This document shows positions 33,595 through 42,770 of a stretch of DNA of 58,878 nt, in pieces; position 1 is the first letter of the stretch; each line of letters starts with the position of its first letter. Made by a program: the position numbers and the translations under genes. This DNA is from Pseudomonadota bacterium (GTDB taxonomy: Bacteria > Pseudomonadota > Alphaproteobacteria > Rhizobiales > Xanthobacteraceae), in NCBI GenBank assembly GCA_018240595.1, contig JAFEFL010000058.1, positions 1 through 58,878 on the forward strand. The letters run 5' to 3'. Below the pieces are notes generated by a model. The model had not been told where the DNA came from and did not search any database. It saw only the letters and a program-made list of their open reading frames with translations.

Positions 33595-35397
33595 CGCCAC
33601 GTCGACGATGCGCATCTGCACACGCTCGGCGCCTTGCCAGCGATCGACGGTGAGATAACCGGCGACGTGCGCCTGCCTCCCCCGGTTGTCGAGCAGCGCC
33701 TTGCCGAGCGGCGTACCGACGCAGCGAAAGCAGATGGCGTTGACGAACTGGCCGTCGCCGGACTTGAGCCGCGCGCGGATATGGTTCTCGCCGACCGGAT
33801 CGACGTAGGCCAGCGTATGCGCCGGCAGCACCAGCACCGGCTCGGGATTGCCGGCACCGTAGGGCCCGGCCTTGGCCAGCAGCGCGCACAGGTCGGTGTT
33901 GACCGCGCCGGCGCTGACGGCGCCGTCGATCTTCAGCGCGGTCTCGCGCCGCGCCGCCTCGACCGAAGCCGACAAGGTCTCCTCCAAGAAGGCGCGGAAC
34001 GGCCCGAGCCCGTCCTTGCGCACGGTGATGCCCGCGGCCATGGCGTGGCCGCCGCCCTTGACCAGCAGGCCCTGATTGACGGCCTCGCGCACGGCGCGGC
34101 CGAGATCGACGCCGGGGATCGAGCGGCCGGAGCCCGTGCCGGTACCGCCCGGCTCCAGCGAGATGGCGAAGGACGGCCGGCCGAAGCGTTCCTTCAGCCG
34201 CGCGGCGACGAGCCCGACGACGCCGGGATGCCAGCCGGCCTGCGCGGTGACGACCACCGCGCCCTTCTCTTCGAGGCCGAGCGCGGCCAGAGCCTCGGCC
34301 TCGGCCTGCTCGACGGCGGCGACCTCGATGGCGCGGCGCTCGTGATTGAGGCGGTCGAGTTCGACGGCGATGCGCCCCGCTTCTGTCGCGTCGTCTTCCA
34401 GCATCAGCCGCGCGCCGAGATCGGCGCGGCCGATGCGGCCGCCGGCATTGATGCGCGGGCCGAGCATGAAGCCGAGGTGAAACGCTTCCGGCGGACCGCT
34501 CAGGCGCGCCGCATCCATCAGCGCGGTCAGGCCCACCTGCTCGCGCCGCCGCATGGCGATGAGACCCTTGGCGACGAAAGCGCGGTTGAGCCCCTTGAGC
34601 GGCACCACGTCGGCCACGGTGCCGAGCGCGACCAGGTCGAGCATCGACAGCAGGTCCGGCGCCTTGCGGCCGTCGAAGTAACCGCGACGGCGCAGTTCGC
34701 GCGTCAACGCGACGAGTGTCATGAACACGATGCCGCAGGCGGCGAGATAACCGAGCCCGGACAGATCGTCGGCGCGGTTGGCGTTCACCACCGCGACCGC
34801 CGGCGGCAGGACTTCGTCGGCGATATGGTGATCGAGCACGATGGACTGCAGGCCGAGCGTGGCGGCTTCGGCCAGCACGACGTGGCTGGTCGTGCCGCAG
34901 TCGACCGTCACCAGTAGCGTCGCGCCTCGCTCGGCAAAGGAGCGGATGGCGTCGGCATTCGGCCCGTAGCCTTCGAAGATGCGGTCGGGGATGTGCACGA
35001 TCGGATCGAGACCGCAACTGCGCAGGAAGCGCGCCAAGAGCGCTGATGAAGTCGCGCCGTCCACATCGTAATCGCCGAAGATCGCCACCTTCTCGTTGCG
35101 CTCGATGGCATCCGCGAGCCGCGCCGCCGCCGCGTCCATGCCGTTGAGAACCGACGGATCCGGCATCAGGTTCTTCACGGTCGGATCGAGATAGGCTTCG
35201 ACTTCGTCCACCTCGACGCCGCGCCCGGCGAGTACGCGGGCGAGCAGTTCAGGCGTGCCAAGCCGCTGCGTGATCATCGTCGCGCGCGCCAGACCTCGAT
35301 CGTCAAGCCGGTCGCGCCATGCCCGTCCCGTCGCGGATTTCTCCACGCCGAGGAAATAGCGGTCACGATCGTCGAAGGCGGCGGCAGGCAGGGCCAT
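33586..35397 (-). CDS. recJ: Single-stranded-DNA-specific exonuclease RecJ
   Basis: 603 residues. The DHH phosphoesterase core shows motif I IFGDYDVDGATS, the DCGTTS motif and DHH in VLDHHIAD; the DHHA1 part has the GGGHAMAAG motif; an OB-type domain follows at the C-terminus. RecJ degrades single-stranded DNA 5' to 3' in recombination and mismatch repair. It is the last of an apparent hom-glpX-recJ series on this strand, but a 170-nt gap with a large inverted repeat separates it from glpX. Its 3' end overlaps the photolyase 3' end. Confidence 0.96.
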   Translation of the reverse strand: MALPAAAFDDRDRYFLGVEKSATGRAWRDRLDDRGLARATMITQRLGTPELLARVLAGRGVEVDEVEAYLDPTVKNLMPDPSVLNGMDAAAARLADAIERNEKVAIFGDYDVDGATSSALLARFLRSCGLDPIVHIPDRIFEGYGPNADAIRSFAERGATLLVTVDCGTTSHVVLAEAATLGLQSIVLDHHIADEVLPPAVAVVNANRADDLSGLGYLAACGIVFMTLVALTRELRRRGYFDGRKAPDLLSMLDLVALGTVADVVPLKGLNRAFVAKGLIAMRRREQVGLTALMDAARLSGPPEAFHLGFMLGPRINAGGRIGRADLGARLMLEDDATEAGRIAVELDRLNHERRAIEVAAVEQAEAEALAALGLEEKGAVVVTAQAGWHPGVVGLVAARLKERFGRPSFAISLEPGGTGTGSGRSIPGVDLGRAVREAVNQGLLVKGGGHAMAAGITVRKDGLGPFRAFLEETLSASVEAARRETALKIDGAVSAGAVNTDLCALLAKAGPYGAGNPEPVLVLPAHTLAYVDPVGENHIRARLKSGDGQFVNAICFRCVGTPLGKALLDNRGRQAHVAGYLTVDRWQGAERVQMRIVDVALA

Positions 35398-35466
35398 GCC
35401 GCGAATATAGGTTGTTTGAGGCGTGGCTGCACGGCGCAGCGTTCAGGCTGTGAATAGCTTAAAACT

Positions 35467-35544
35467 CCGGTCATTCCCGCGAAGGCGGGAATCCAGCTCT
35501 TCCGTCGTCAAGGGCTGGGTCCCCGCCTTCGCGGGGACGACCGG
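35467..35544. repeat. REP-like palindromic repeat, about 78 bp
   Basis: The outer arms CCGGTCATTCCCGCGAAGG and CCTTCGCGGGGACGACCGG are inverted with few mismatches, and each arm is itself palindromic (TTCCCGCGAAGGCGGGAA; TCCCCGCCTTCGCGGGGA). The whole can fold as a cruciform or long hairpin. Related sequence occurs at 14859-14989. These elements are common between genes in Hyphomicrobiales. Confidence 0.85.
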
Positions 35545-35568
35545 CGGATGAGATTAGCCGATCGAGAA

Positions 35569-36561
35569 TCAATCCAGATGAAACTTCTCGAGCTGGCGGT
35601 GCTCGCCGATGACGCGGCGGACGGTGCCGGTGGTCGAGCGCATCACGACGGTCTCGGTCTCGATGACGTCTTTGCCGAAGCTGACGCCCCTGAGCATGGC
35701 GCCGGTGGTGACACCGGTCGCGGCGAACAGGCAGTCGCCCTTCACCATGTCCTCGATCTCGTACTTCTTCCTGGCGTCCTTGATGCCCATCTTCAGGATG
35801 CGCTCCTGCAGCGCCTCGGTGTCGATCACCAAGCGCGTCTGCATCTGGCCGCCGATGCAGCGCAGCGCCGCCGCCGACAGCACGCCTTCCGGCGCGCCGC
35901 CCGAACCAAGATAGATGTCGATGCCGGTCTTGGCCTCGGCGCAATGGATGACGCCGGCGACGTCGCCGTCCGAGATCAACGACACGGCCGCGCCGAGTTT
36001 GCGGATCGCGGCGATCTTGTCGGCATGGCGCGGGCGGTCGAGCAGGATCGCGGTGATCTCCGAGGGCTTCACCCCCTTGGCCTTGGCGAGGTTGATGATG
36101 TTTTCTTCCACCGGGGCGTCGAGATCGACGGTGCCTTTCGGATAGCCAGGACCAATGGCGATCTTGTCCATGTAGCAGTCCGGCGCGTGCAGCAGCGTGC
36201 CGCCGTCGGCCATGGCGATGGTGGCGATCGACCCCGGCATGTTCTTGGCGCACAGCACGGTGCCTTCGAGCGGATCGACGGCGATGTCGACCTTGGGGCC
36301 GTTCTTGTTGCCGACCTTCTCACCAATGAACAGCATCGGCGCCTCGTCGATCTCGCCCTCGCCGATCACCACGGTGCCGTCGATCGGCAGCTTGTTGAGC
36401 TCACGGCGCATCGCGTCGACCGCGGCCTGGTCGGAGGCCTTGTCGAGCCCGCGGCCGCGCAAACGCGCCGCCGACACCGCGGCGCGCTCGGTGACGCGCA
36501 CGATCTCCAGCGTCAGAATGCGCTCCAGCAGCAGTTCGGGCTGAATGGTAATCGAAGCCAT
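35569..36561 (-). CDS. glpX: Class II fructose-1,6-bisphosphatase
   Basis: 330 residues of the GlpX family (Li-sensitive phosphatase fold). The metal-binding motif GEGEIDEAPM and the DPLEGT motif (AVDPLEGT) are present, with the sugar-binding GSGGAPEG region later. It hydrolyses fructose 1,6-bisphosphate in gluconeogenesis and, in autotrophs, can also act on sedoheptulose 1,7-bisphosphate. It lies 22 nt downstream of hom in the same operon, an order common in alphaproteobacteria. Confidence 0.96.
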   Translation of the reverse strand: MASITIQPELLLERILTLEIVRVTERAAVSAARLRGRGLDKASDQAAVDAMRRELNKLPIDGTVVIGEGEIDEAPMLFIGEKVGNKNGPKVDIAVDPLEGTVLCAKNMPGSIATIAMADGGTLLHAPDCYMDKIAIGPGYPKGTVDLDAPVEENIINLAKAKGVKPSEITAILLDRPRHADKIAAIRKLGAAVSLISDGDVAGVIHCAEAKTGIDIYLGSGGAPEGVLSAAALRCIGGQMQTRLVIDTEALQERILKMGIKDARKKYEIEDMVKGDCLFAATGVTTGAMLRGVSFGKDVIETETVVMRSTTGTVRRVIGEHRQLEKFHLD

Positions 36562-36583
36562 CGGATAATCCCCTCGTAACTGA

Positions 36584-37897
36584 CTAATTCTTCTCGATAC
36601 GGATGACTTGCGGCCGGCCCGAGATCACCTTGTCGCGCCCCACGGCTGCGAGCGCCTTGCGCACCGCGTCCTCGCTGGTGGCGTAGGTGATCAGGATAAC
36701 CGGCACGGAGCCGTTTTTCGACTTCGGCGCGACTTCCCCCTTGGGGTGGCGCTGCACGATGGATTCCAGCGAAATGTCCTGCTCCGCAAGCCTTTTGGCA
36801 ATAGTCGCCGCGGTGCCGGGCTTATCGCGCGCCTCGAGACGGATGTAATAGCCGCCTTCGTGGCGCTGCATCGGCGCTTTCTTCACCACCGCGAGCTTGG
36901 CCGTCGGCCGGCCGAATGGTGCGGTCTTCGCGCCGCGCGCGATGTCGGCGATATCCGAAAGCACGGCCGACGCAGTGGCTGCGCCGCCGGCGCCGGGACC
37001 GACCAGCGTGATCGGATTGATGCCTTCGGCGTCGATGGTGACGGCGTTGGTGACGCCCATCACCTGCGCGATCGAGGAATCCTTGCGCACCATGGTCGGA
37101 TGCACGCGCTGCTCGATGCCTTTCGGCGTGCGCACGGCGACGCCGAGCAGCTTGATGCGATAGCCGAGCTCGTCGGCGGCGGCGAGATCGGCCGGCGCGA
37201 TCGAGGAAATGCCTTCGACATAGATCGCGCTCTCATCGACCTTGCTGCCGAAAGCGAGCGACGCGAGCAGCGCCAGCTTCTGCGCCGTGTCGAAGCCCTC
37301 GACGTCGAAGGTCGGATCGGCCTCGGCATAACCGAGCTGCTGCGCGTCGGCGAGACAGTCGGCGTAGGAGAGGCCCTCCTGCTCCATCCGCGTCAGAATG
37401 TAATTGCAGGTGCCGTTGAGGATGCCGTAGATGCGGTTGATGGCATTGCCGGCAAGTCCCTCGCGCAAGGTCTTGATCACCGGAATGGCGGCGGCAACCG
37501 CAGCTTCATAATTGAGCGACACGCCCGTCTTCTCGGCAAGCTGCGCCAGCCTGAAGCCGTGCTTGGCGAGCAGCGCCTTGTTCGCCGTCACCACCGACTT
37601 GCCGGAGGCGAGCGCGTACTCGACCGCGGTCTTGGCCGGATCGCCCGAGCCGCCCATCAGTTCGACGAACACGTCGATGCCGTCATAGCCGGCCAGTTCG
37701 ACCGGATCTGAAAACCACTTCATCTTTTTCAGGTCGATGCCGCGGTTCTTGTTGCGCGAGCGCGCGCAAACCGCGACCACTTCGATCGGGCGGCCGCAAC
37801 GCGCGGCCAGCGCGCCGCGCTGCGCGGCGATCTGGGCGATGAGCGCCGCGCCAACCGTGCCGAGCCCGGCGACGCCGACTTTAAGAGATTGAGACAT
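36584..37897 (-). CDS. hom: Homoserine dehydrogenase
   Basis: 437 residues. The N-terminal NAD(P)-binding motif GLGTVGAAL (about 11-19), the substrate domain with GILNGTCNYILT and YAEADPTFDVEG, and a C-terminal ACT domain (about 350-430) form the monofunctional feedback-regulated enzyme. It reduces aspartate semialdehyde to homoserine, the branch point to threonine and methionine. It is three bases from the preceding aminotransferase gene and 22 bases from glpX. Confidence 0.97.
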   Translation of the reverse strand: MSQSLKVGVAGLGTVGAALIAQIAAQRGALAARCGRPIEVVAVCARSRNKNRGIDLKKMKWFSDPVELAGYDGIDVFVELMGGSGDPAKTAVEYALASGKSVVTANKALLAKHGFRLAQLAEKTGVSLNYEAAVAAAIPVIKTLREGLAGNAINRIYGILNGTCNYILTRMEQEGLSYADCLADAQQLGYAEADPTFDVEGFDTAQKLALLASLAFGSKVDESAIYVEGISSIAPADLAAADELGYRIKLLGVAVRTPKGIEQRVHPTMVRKDSSIAQVMGVTNAVTIDAEGINPITLVGPGAGGAATASAVLSDIADIARGAKTAPFGRPTAKLAVVKKAPMQRHEGGYYIRLEARDKPGTAATIAKRLAEQDISLESIVQRHPKGEVAPKSKNGSVPVILITYATSEDAVRKALAAVGRDKVISGRPQVIRIEKN

Positions 37898-37900
37898 GCG

Positions 37901-39118
37901 CTAACGCCGCGTCGCCAGCGGAACGACGTTGTGGAGCTGCGTCGGCGCCGTCTCAAGGAAGCGCTTGATGTTGCGCGCCGCCTGGCGGATGCGCTGCTCG
38001 TTCTCCACGAGCGCGATACGCACGAAGCCCTCGCCGCGCTCGCCGAAGCCGGTGCCCGGCGAGACGGCGACTTCGGCCTTCTCGACCAGGAGCTTGGAGA
38101 ACTCGACCGAGCCCATGTCGCGGAACGGCTCGGGAATCGGCGACCAGGCGAACATCGAGGCGCTAGGCGCCGGCACGTTCCATCCCGCGCGCGAGAAGCT
38201 CTCGACCATCACGTCGCGGCGCTTGGTGTAGGTATCGCGCATCTCGCGCACGCAATCTTCCGGACCGTTCAGCGCCGCCGCGGCGGCGACCTGGATCGGC
38301 GTGAAAGCGCCGTAGTCGAGATAGGATTTCACGCGGCCGAGCGCCGCGATCAGCCGGTCGTTGCCGACGGCAAAGCCCATGCGCCAGCCGGCCATCGAGA
38401 AGGTCTTCGACATCGAAGTGAATTCGGCGGTGACGTCGATCGCGCCCGGCACCTGGAGTACCGACGGCGGCGGCTCGCCGTCGAAGAACACTTCGGCATA
38501 AGCCAGATCCGACAGGATGAAGATCTCGTGCTTCTTGGCGAAGGCGACGAGGTCCTTGTAGAAGTCGAGGCTGGCGACGAAGGCGGTCGGGTTCGACGGA
38601 TAACAGACGACGATCGCGATCGGCTTGGGGATCGAGTGGCGGATGGCGCGCTCGACATGGGCGAAGAAGTCGGGCGTCGGCTCCGACGGCACCGAGCGGA
38701 TCACGCCGCCCGCCATCAGGAAGCCGAAGGCATGGATCGGATAGCTCGGGTCGGGCACGAGGACGACGTCGCCGGGCGCGGTGATGGCCTGCGCCATGTT
38801 GGCGAAGCCTTCCTTCGAACCAAGCGTGGCGACGACCTGGGTATCGGCATTGAGCTTCACGCCAAAGCGGCGCTCATAGTAGGCCGCCTGCGCCTTGCGC
38901 AGGCCGGGGATACCGCGCGACGCCGAATAGCGGTCGGTGCGCGGCTTGCCCAAGGTTTCCTTGAGCTTGTCGATGACGTGCTGCGGCGCCGGCAGGTCGG
39001 GATTGCCCATGCCGAGGTCGATGATGTCTGCACCGGCGTTCCGGGCCTTGGCCTTGGCGCGGTTCACCTCTTCGAACACGTACGGCGGCAGACGGCGGAT
39101 GCGGTAAAATTCTTCCAT
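37901..39118 (-). CDS. PLP-dependent aminotransferase (alanine/LL-diaminopimelate type)
   Basis: 405 residues of fold-type I aminotransferase class I/II. The PLP lysine is in SMSKTFSMAGWRMGF, the Asp that binds the pyridine nitrogen is in LSDLAYAEV, and the Arg that binds carboxylate is near the C-terminus in EGFVRIAL. Members with this start (MEEFYRIRRLPPYVFEEVN) are annotated either as LL-diaminopimelate aminotransferase or as alanine transaminase (AlaC-like). The sequence alone does not settle which. It leads the operon with hom and glpX, favouring an amino-acid biosynthesis role. Confidence 0.9.
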   Translation of the reverse strand: MEEFYRIRRLPPYVFEEVNRAKAKARNAGADIIDLGMGNPDLPAPQHVIDKLKETLGKPRTDRYSASRGIPGLRKAQAAYYERRFGVKLNADTQVVATLGSKEGFANMAQAITAPGDVVLVPDPSYPIHAFGFLMAGGVIRSVPSEPTPDFFAHVERAIRHSIPKPIAIVVCYPSNPTAFVASLDFYKDLVAFAKKHEIFILSDLAYAEVFFDGEPPPSVLQVPGAIDVTAEFTSMSKTFSMAGWRMGFAVGNDRLIAALGRVKSYLDYGAFTPIQVAAAAALNGPEDCVREMRDTYTKRRDVMVESFSRAGWNVPAPSASMFAWSPIPEPFRDMGSVEFSKLLVEKAEVAVSPGTGFGERGEGFVRIALVENEQRIRQAARNIKRFLETAPTQLHNVVPLATRR

Positions 39119-39187
39119 CGCTTCAGACCTTGGCAGGGGCCTAGGCCGCCCTCTCCGGCTGGCCCTTAAAACCCCGGCTGGCTTTTA

Positions 39188-39592
39188 TCATGGGTTCGTT
39201 TTTGCGCCAGTAGCCTGCCCGGTTTTCGAGGCCGCAGGCTTCTTTTTTGCCGGTTTTGGCGGCGTGGAGGCGTCGGGGGGCGGCAGCTCCGGGTCGGCGT
39301 TCAGCTTCTCGTGGCTGTCGCGCAGCTTCTGCAGGTCGTTCTGCAGGTTGAGCTGCTGCTGGTCGTCCAGCGGCGCGTCCGGCCGGGCCGGCGGCTTATC
39401 GTAGACATTGGGATAGCTGTAGCCCTTGGCCGGCGGCTTCGGGGCGCCATCGGGCAGACCGCCGAGTGCGTGCGGCAGGGCATCGCCCATGCCACCCTGG
39501 GCGCAGCCGGATAACGCCAGTTGCGCCGCAACCGGCACGAGGACCGCCAGCACGAGGCGCCTGATCTGCCGCTTATTCATCCGGTCCGTCAT
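39188..39592 (-). CDS. Small lipoprotein, unknown
   Basis: 134 residues. An N-terminal basic segment and hydrophobic helix end in the lipobox LALSGC (about residues 23-28), so it should be lipidated and membrane-anchored. The mature part is Pro/Ala/Lys rich, with a predicted helix (QQQLNLQNDLQKLRDSHEKL) and a low-complexity KPAKKKPAASK tail. No family is recognised. It is 69 nt upstream of the aminotransferase on the same strand. The start at 39592 is preferred for the AAGGGG just upstream, but its spacing is short and 39580 is also possible. Confidence 0.7.
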   Translation of the reverse strand: MTDRMNKRQIRRLVLAVLVPVAAQLALSGCAQGGMGDALPHALGGLPDGAPKPPAKGYSYPNVYDKPPARPDAPLDDQQQLNLQNDLQKLRDSHEKLNADPELPPPDASTPPKPAKKKPAASKTGQATGAKTNP

Positions 39593-39678
39593 CGCCCCTT
39601 CGCGCCGCATGTCCGTACCGAAATGCTGCAGCGCGTCGCGCCGCCACCAAAAATCGGTGCAGACTCAATAGATTATAG

Positions 39679-39704
39679 CATATTAGGGCTATCGGGCTAA
39701 TATG
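39679..39704. promoter_or_regulatory. 26-bp palindrome upstream of phaC, candidate operator
   Basis: CATATTAG-N10-CTAATATG, with eight perfect bases per arm, lies in the AT-rich gap between the divergent lipoprotein gene and phaC, 75 nt before the phaC start. It could be bound by a regulator of PHA storage, but no regulator gene is adjacent. Confidence 0.5.
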
Positions 39705-39778
39705 GCGGCAGCAAGGTCCGCCGGCGCGGTTCAATCTGCGAACATTTGGCGCAGAATTGCCGCAAAAGGCGCCTTGCG

Positions 39779-41758
39779 ATGGCTGAGGCTCCGGGCCAAG
39801 TCTGGTCCGGGGACACGACAACAATGACGATGGAAACGTCCAAGGACACGAATGCCGGTGACGCCCGGGGCACCGCGCCTCAGGGTGAACTCAAGCTCGT
39901 TGCCTCCAACGCCTCGCCGAAGCCCGCCGCGCCGGCGGCCAAACGCGGCGCGCCGGCGGCCGCGGCCGAGGCGCCCTCCTTCGGCAGCGTCGATATCGAA
40001 GCCTTTTCGCGCAACCTCGCCCGCGTCATCGAAAACGGCGGCAAGGCCCTCGCCGCCTACATGAAACCGCGCGAGGAAGGCAAGGTCCGCGACGAGTTCA
40101 ACGAGGACGTCGCCGACATCGTCAAGACCATCGCCAAGGTTCTGGAGTTCTGGTTGTCGGATCCGCAGCGCACGCTGGAACTGCAGACCAGCGTCGGCCG
40201 CTCCTATCTCGACCTCTGGGGCAGCGCCATGCGCCGCATGTCCGGCGAGGACGCCGCGCCCGTCGTCAGGGCCGATCCGAAAGACAAGCGGTTCGCCGAT
40301 CCGGAATGGTCGCAGAACCAGTTCTACGATTTCCTCAAGCAACTCTATCTGCTGACCGTGCAATGGAGCGAGAAGCTGGTCCAGGGCGCCGACGGCATCG
40401 ACGAGCACACCCGTCAGAAGGCCGAGTTCTACGTCAAGCAGTTCGCCAACGCGATCTCGCCGTCGAATTTCGTGCTGACCAATCCCGAACTCATGCGCGA
40501 GACGATGACGTCGAACGCGGAGAACCTCGCCAACGGCATGGCCATGCTCGGCGAGGACATCGCCGCCGGTCAAGGCAACCTGCGCATCCGCCAGACCGAT
40601 CCGGGCAACTTCGCCGTCGGCAAGAACCTGGCGCTGACGCCGGGCAAGGTGATCTATCAGAACGACCTGATGCAACTCATCCAGTACGAGGCGACGACGG
40701 ATGAAGTGTTGAAGGTTCCGCTGCTGATCGTGCCGCCGTGGATCAACAAGTTCTACATCCTCGACCTGACGCCGGAAAAATCCTTCATCAAATGGTGCGT
40801 CGATCGCGGCTTCACCGTCTTCGTCATTTCCTGGGTCAATCCCGATGCGACCTTGGCCAGGAAGAGCTTCGAAGAATACATGAAGGAAGGCCCGCTCACC
40901 GCGCTCGACATCGTCGAGCAGGTCACCGGCGAGAAGAAGGTCCACACCATCGGCTACTGCGTCGGCGGCACCCTCCTCGCGGTGACGCTCGCTTACCTCG
41001 CGGCCAACAAGCGGAACGCGGTCGTCTCGGCCACCATGTTCGCGGCGCAGGTCGACTTCACCTATGCCGGCGACCTCAAGATCTTCGTCGACGAGGAGCG
41101 CATCAAGCAGCTCGAAGCGCGCATGCAGGAAACCGGGTATCTCGACGCCTCGCGCATGGCCAATACCTTCAATATGCTGCGCTCGAACGACCTGATCTGG
41201 CCCTATGTCGTCAACAACTATCTCAAGGGCAAGAAGCCCTACCCGTTCGACCTTCTGTACTGGAATTCCGACGCCACGCGCATGCCGGCGGCGAACCATT
41301 CGTTCTATCTGCGCAACTGCTATCTCAATAATCGTCTGACCAAGGGCGAGATCGAGCTCGCCGGCGCCAAGCTGAAGCTGAGCAAGGTCAAGGTACCGAT
41401 CTACAATCTGGCGACGCGCGAGGATCATATCGCGCCGGCCAAATCCGTGCTGTACGGCTCGCAGTTCTTCGGCGGCCCGGTCCGCTATGTCCTGGCCGGA
41501 TCGGGACACATCGCCGGCGTCATCAACCCGCCGGGACCGAAGATCAAATACCAGTACTGGACGGGTGACCCGCCGAAGGGCGACGACGTCGACAACTGGC
41601 TCGAGACCGCGACCGAACATCCGGGCTCGTGGTGGCCGGACTGGCTCGATTGGATCAAGAGTCTCGACGAGGAGCACGTACCGGCCCGCGCCATCGGCGG
41701 CGGCAAGCTCGAAGCGATCGAGGATGCGCCGGGAGCTTACGTCAAGATGCGCAGCTGA
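39779..41758 (+). CDS. phaC: Class I poly(3-hydroxyalkanoate) synthase
   Basis: 659 residues. A long variable Ala/Pro/Lys-rich N-terminus (about 20-70) precedes the PhaC N-domain and an alpha/beta-hydrolase catalytic domain. The lipase-like box GYCVGG puts the nucleophile at Cys394; the Asp and His of the triad are in REDHIAPA and GSGHIAGV. The enzyme polymerises (R)-3-hydroxyacyl-CoA into storage granules in the cytoplasm. Two in-frame ATGs follow within 51 bases; the first was used because of an AAAAGG upstream. No phaA, phaB or phasin gene is in the window. Confidence 0.96.
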   Translation: MAEAPGQVWSGDTTTMTMETSKDTNAGDARGTAPQGELKLVASNASPKPAAPAAKRGAPAAAAEAPSFGSVDIEAFSRNLARVIENGGKALAAYMKPREEGKVRDEFNEDVADIVKTIAKVLEFWLSDPQRTLELQTSVGRSYLDLWGSAMRRMSGEDAAPVVRADPKDKRFADPEWSQNQFYDFLKQLYLLTVQWSEKLVQGADGIDEHTRQKAEFYVKQFANAISPSNFVLTNPELMRETMTSNAENLANGMAMLGEDIAAGQGNLRIRQTDPGNFAVGKNLALTPGKVIYQNDLMQLIQYEATTDEVLKVPLLIVPPWINKFYILDLTPEKSFIKWCVDRGFTVFVISWVNPDATLARKSFEEYMKEGPLTALDIVEQVTGEKKVHTIGYCVGGTLLAVTLAYLAANKRNAVVSATMFAAQVDFTYAGDLKIFVDEERIKQLEARMQETGYLDASRMANTFNMLRSNDLIWPYVVNNYLKGKKPYPFDLLYWNSDATRMPAANHSFYLRNCYLNNRLTKGEIELAGAKLKLSKVKVPIYNLATREDHIAPAKSVLYGSQFFGGPVRYVLAGSGHIAGVINPPGPKIKYQYWTGDPPKGDDVDNWLETATEHPGSWWPDWLDWIKSLDEEHVPARAIGGGKLEAIEDAPGAYVKMRS

Positions 41759-41796
41759 GGCTTTTCTTCTGCGGCATTTTCGTCCCGCCAACCGGC

Positions 41797-42681
41797 CTAC
41801 GACGCCAGCTTGATCGGCACTTTCAGATAATGCACGCCGTCGACCTCGGCCGGCGGAAATTTGCCGGCGCGGATATTCACCTGGATCGACGGCAACAGTA
41901 ACAGCGGAGCCGCCAGCGTCGCATCGCGCGCTTCGCGCATCTTGACGAAGTCGTTCTCACTGACGCCTTCATGCACATGCACGTTGCGCGCCCTCTCCTC
42001 CGCGACCGTGGTCTCCCAGGCATATTGGTCGCGGCCCGGCGCCTTGTAGTCGTGGCACATGAACAGCCGGGTCTCGGGCGGCAGCGACAGCACGCGGTGG
42101 ATCGAGCGATAGAGGTCGCGCGCATTGCCGCCGGGGAAATCGGCGCGCGCCGTGCCGTAATCCGGCATGAATAGGGTGTCGCCGACGAACACGGCATCGC
42201 CGATGCGGTACGACACGCAGGCCGGCGTATGGCCCGGCGTGTGCATCACCTCGGCCTCGATGGTGCCGATCTTGAAGCGCTCGCCGTCCTTGAACAGGAG
42301 ATCGAACTCCGAGCCGTCGCCGGAGACATCAACCGCGTTAAACACCGGCCGAAAAATGCGCTGCACGTCGCGGATGTGCTCGCCGATCGCGACCTTGGCG
42401 CCGGTCTTCAGCTTGATGTAGGGCGCGCCCGACAGATGATCGGCATGGGCGTGGGTTTCGAGAACCTGGCCGATCTTGACGCCAAGTTCCTGCGCTCGCG
42501 CCAGGATCCTGTCGGCCGACGCCGTGGAACAGTCGCCGGTGCGGAAATCGTAATCGAGCACCGGATCGATCACGGCGCCTTCATGCGTGTCGCCGTCCCA
42601 CACCAGATAGCTCACGGTGTTGGTCGGTTCGTCGAAAAACGCCTCGATCCGCGCTTGCTTCGCATGTGCCGCTGCTGGCAT
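41797..42681 (-). CDS. blh: MBL-fold hydrolase, persulfide dioxygenase-like (Blh type)
   Basis: 294 residues of the ETHE1/Blh metallo-beta-lactamase group. The motif THAHADHLSG places metal-binding His77, His79, Asp81 and His82, followed by HTPGHTPACV and GDTLFMPDYG. ETHE1-type members oxidise glutathione persulfide to sulfite. The gene is divergent from a BigR-type repressor, the pairing that defines the bigR-blh sulfide-detoxification operon of rhizobia and Xylella, and a rhodanese lies next to it. The start at 42681 has AAGGAG eight bases upstream; a longer frame runs into the operator region. Confidence 0.85.
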   Translation of the reverse strand: MPAAAHAKQARIEAFFDEPTNTVSYLVWDGDTHEGAVIDPVLDYDFRTGDCSTASADRILARAQELGVKIGQVLETHAHADHLSGAPYIKLKTGAKVAIGEHIRDVQRIFRPVFNAVDVSGDGSEFDLLFKDGERFKIGTIEAEVMHTPGHTPACVSYRIGDAVFVGDTLFMPDYGTARADFPGGNARDLYRSIHRVLSLPPETRLFMCHDYKAPGRDQYAWETTVAEERARNVHVHEGVSENDFVKMREARDATLAAPLLLLPSIQVNIRAGKFPPAEVDGVHYLKVPIKLAS

Positions 42682-42740
42682 CGCACCGCTCCTTCGGTTC
42701 GCATCGGGATCAGTCTTGACGGATATATAAGCCATCCCTA

Positions 42741-42759
42741 ATTTAGCAATATCTAATAT
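42741..42759. promoter_or_regulatory. Candidate BigR operator
   Basis: An AT-rich imperfect palindrome, TTAG-N6-CTAA within ATTTAGCAATATCTAATAT, lies 12 nt before the bigR start and 60 nt from blh. BigR proteins bind AT-rich inverted repeats overlapping the promoter. Confidence 0.55.
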
Positions 42760-42770
42760 AAAGGTTCCCC

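Noticed and set aside
39731..41791. A 686-codon open frame antisense to phaC
   Set aside because: The sense strand encodes a full PHA synthase with its catalytic triad; the antisense frame has no domain and no ribosome site.
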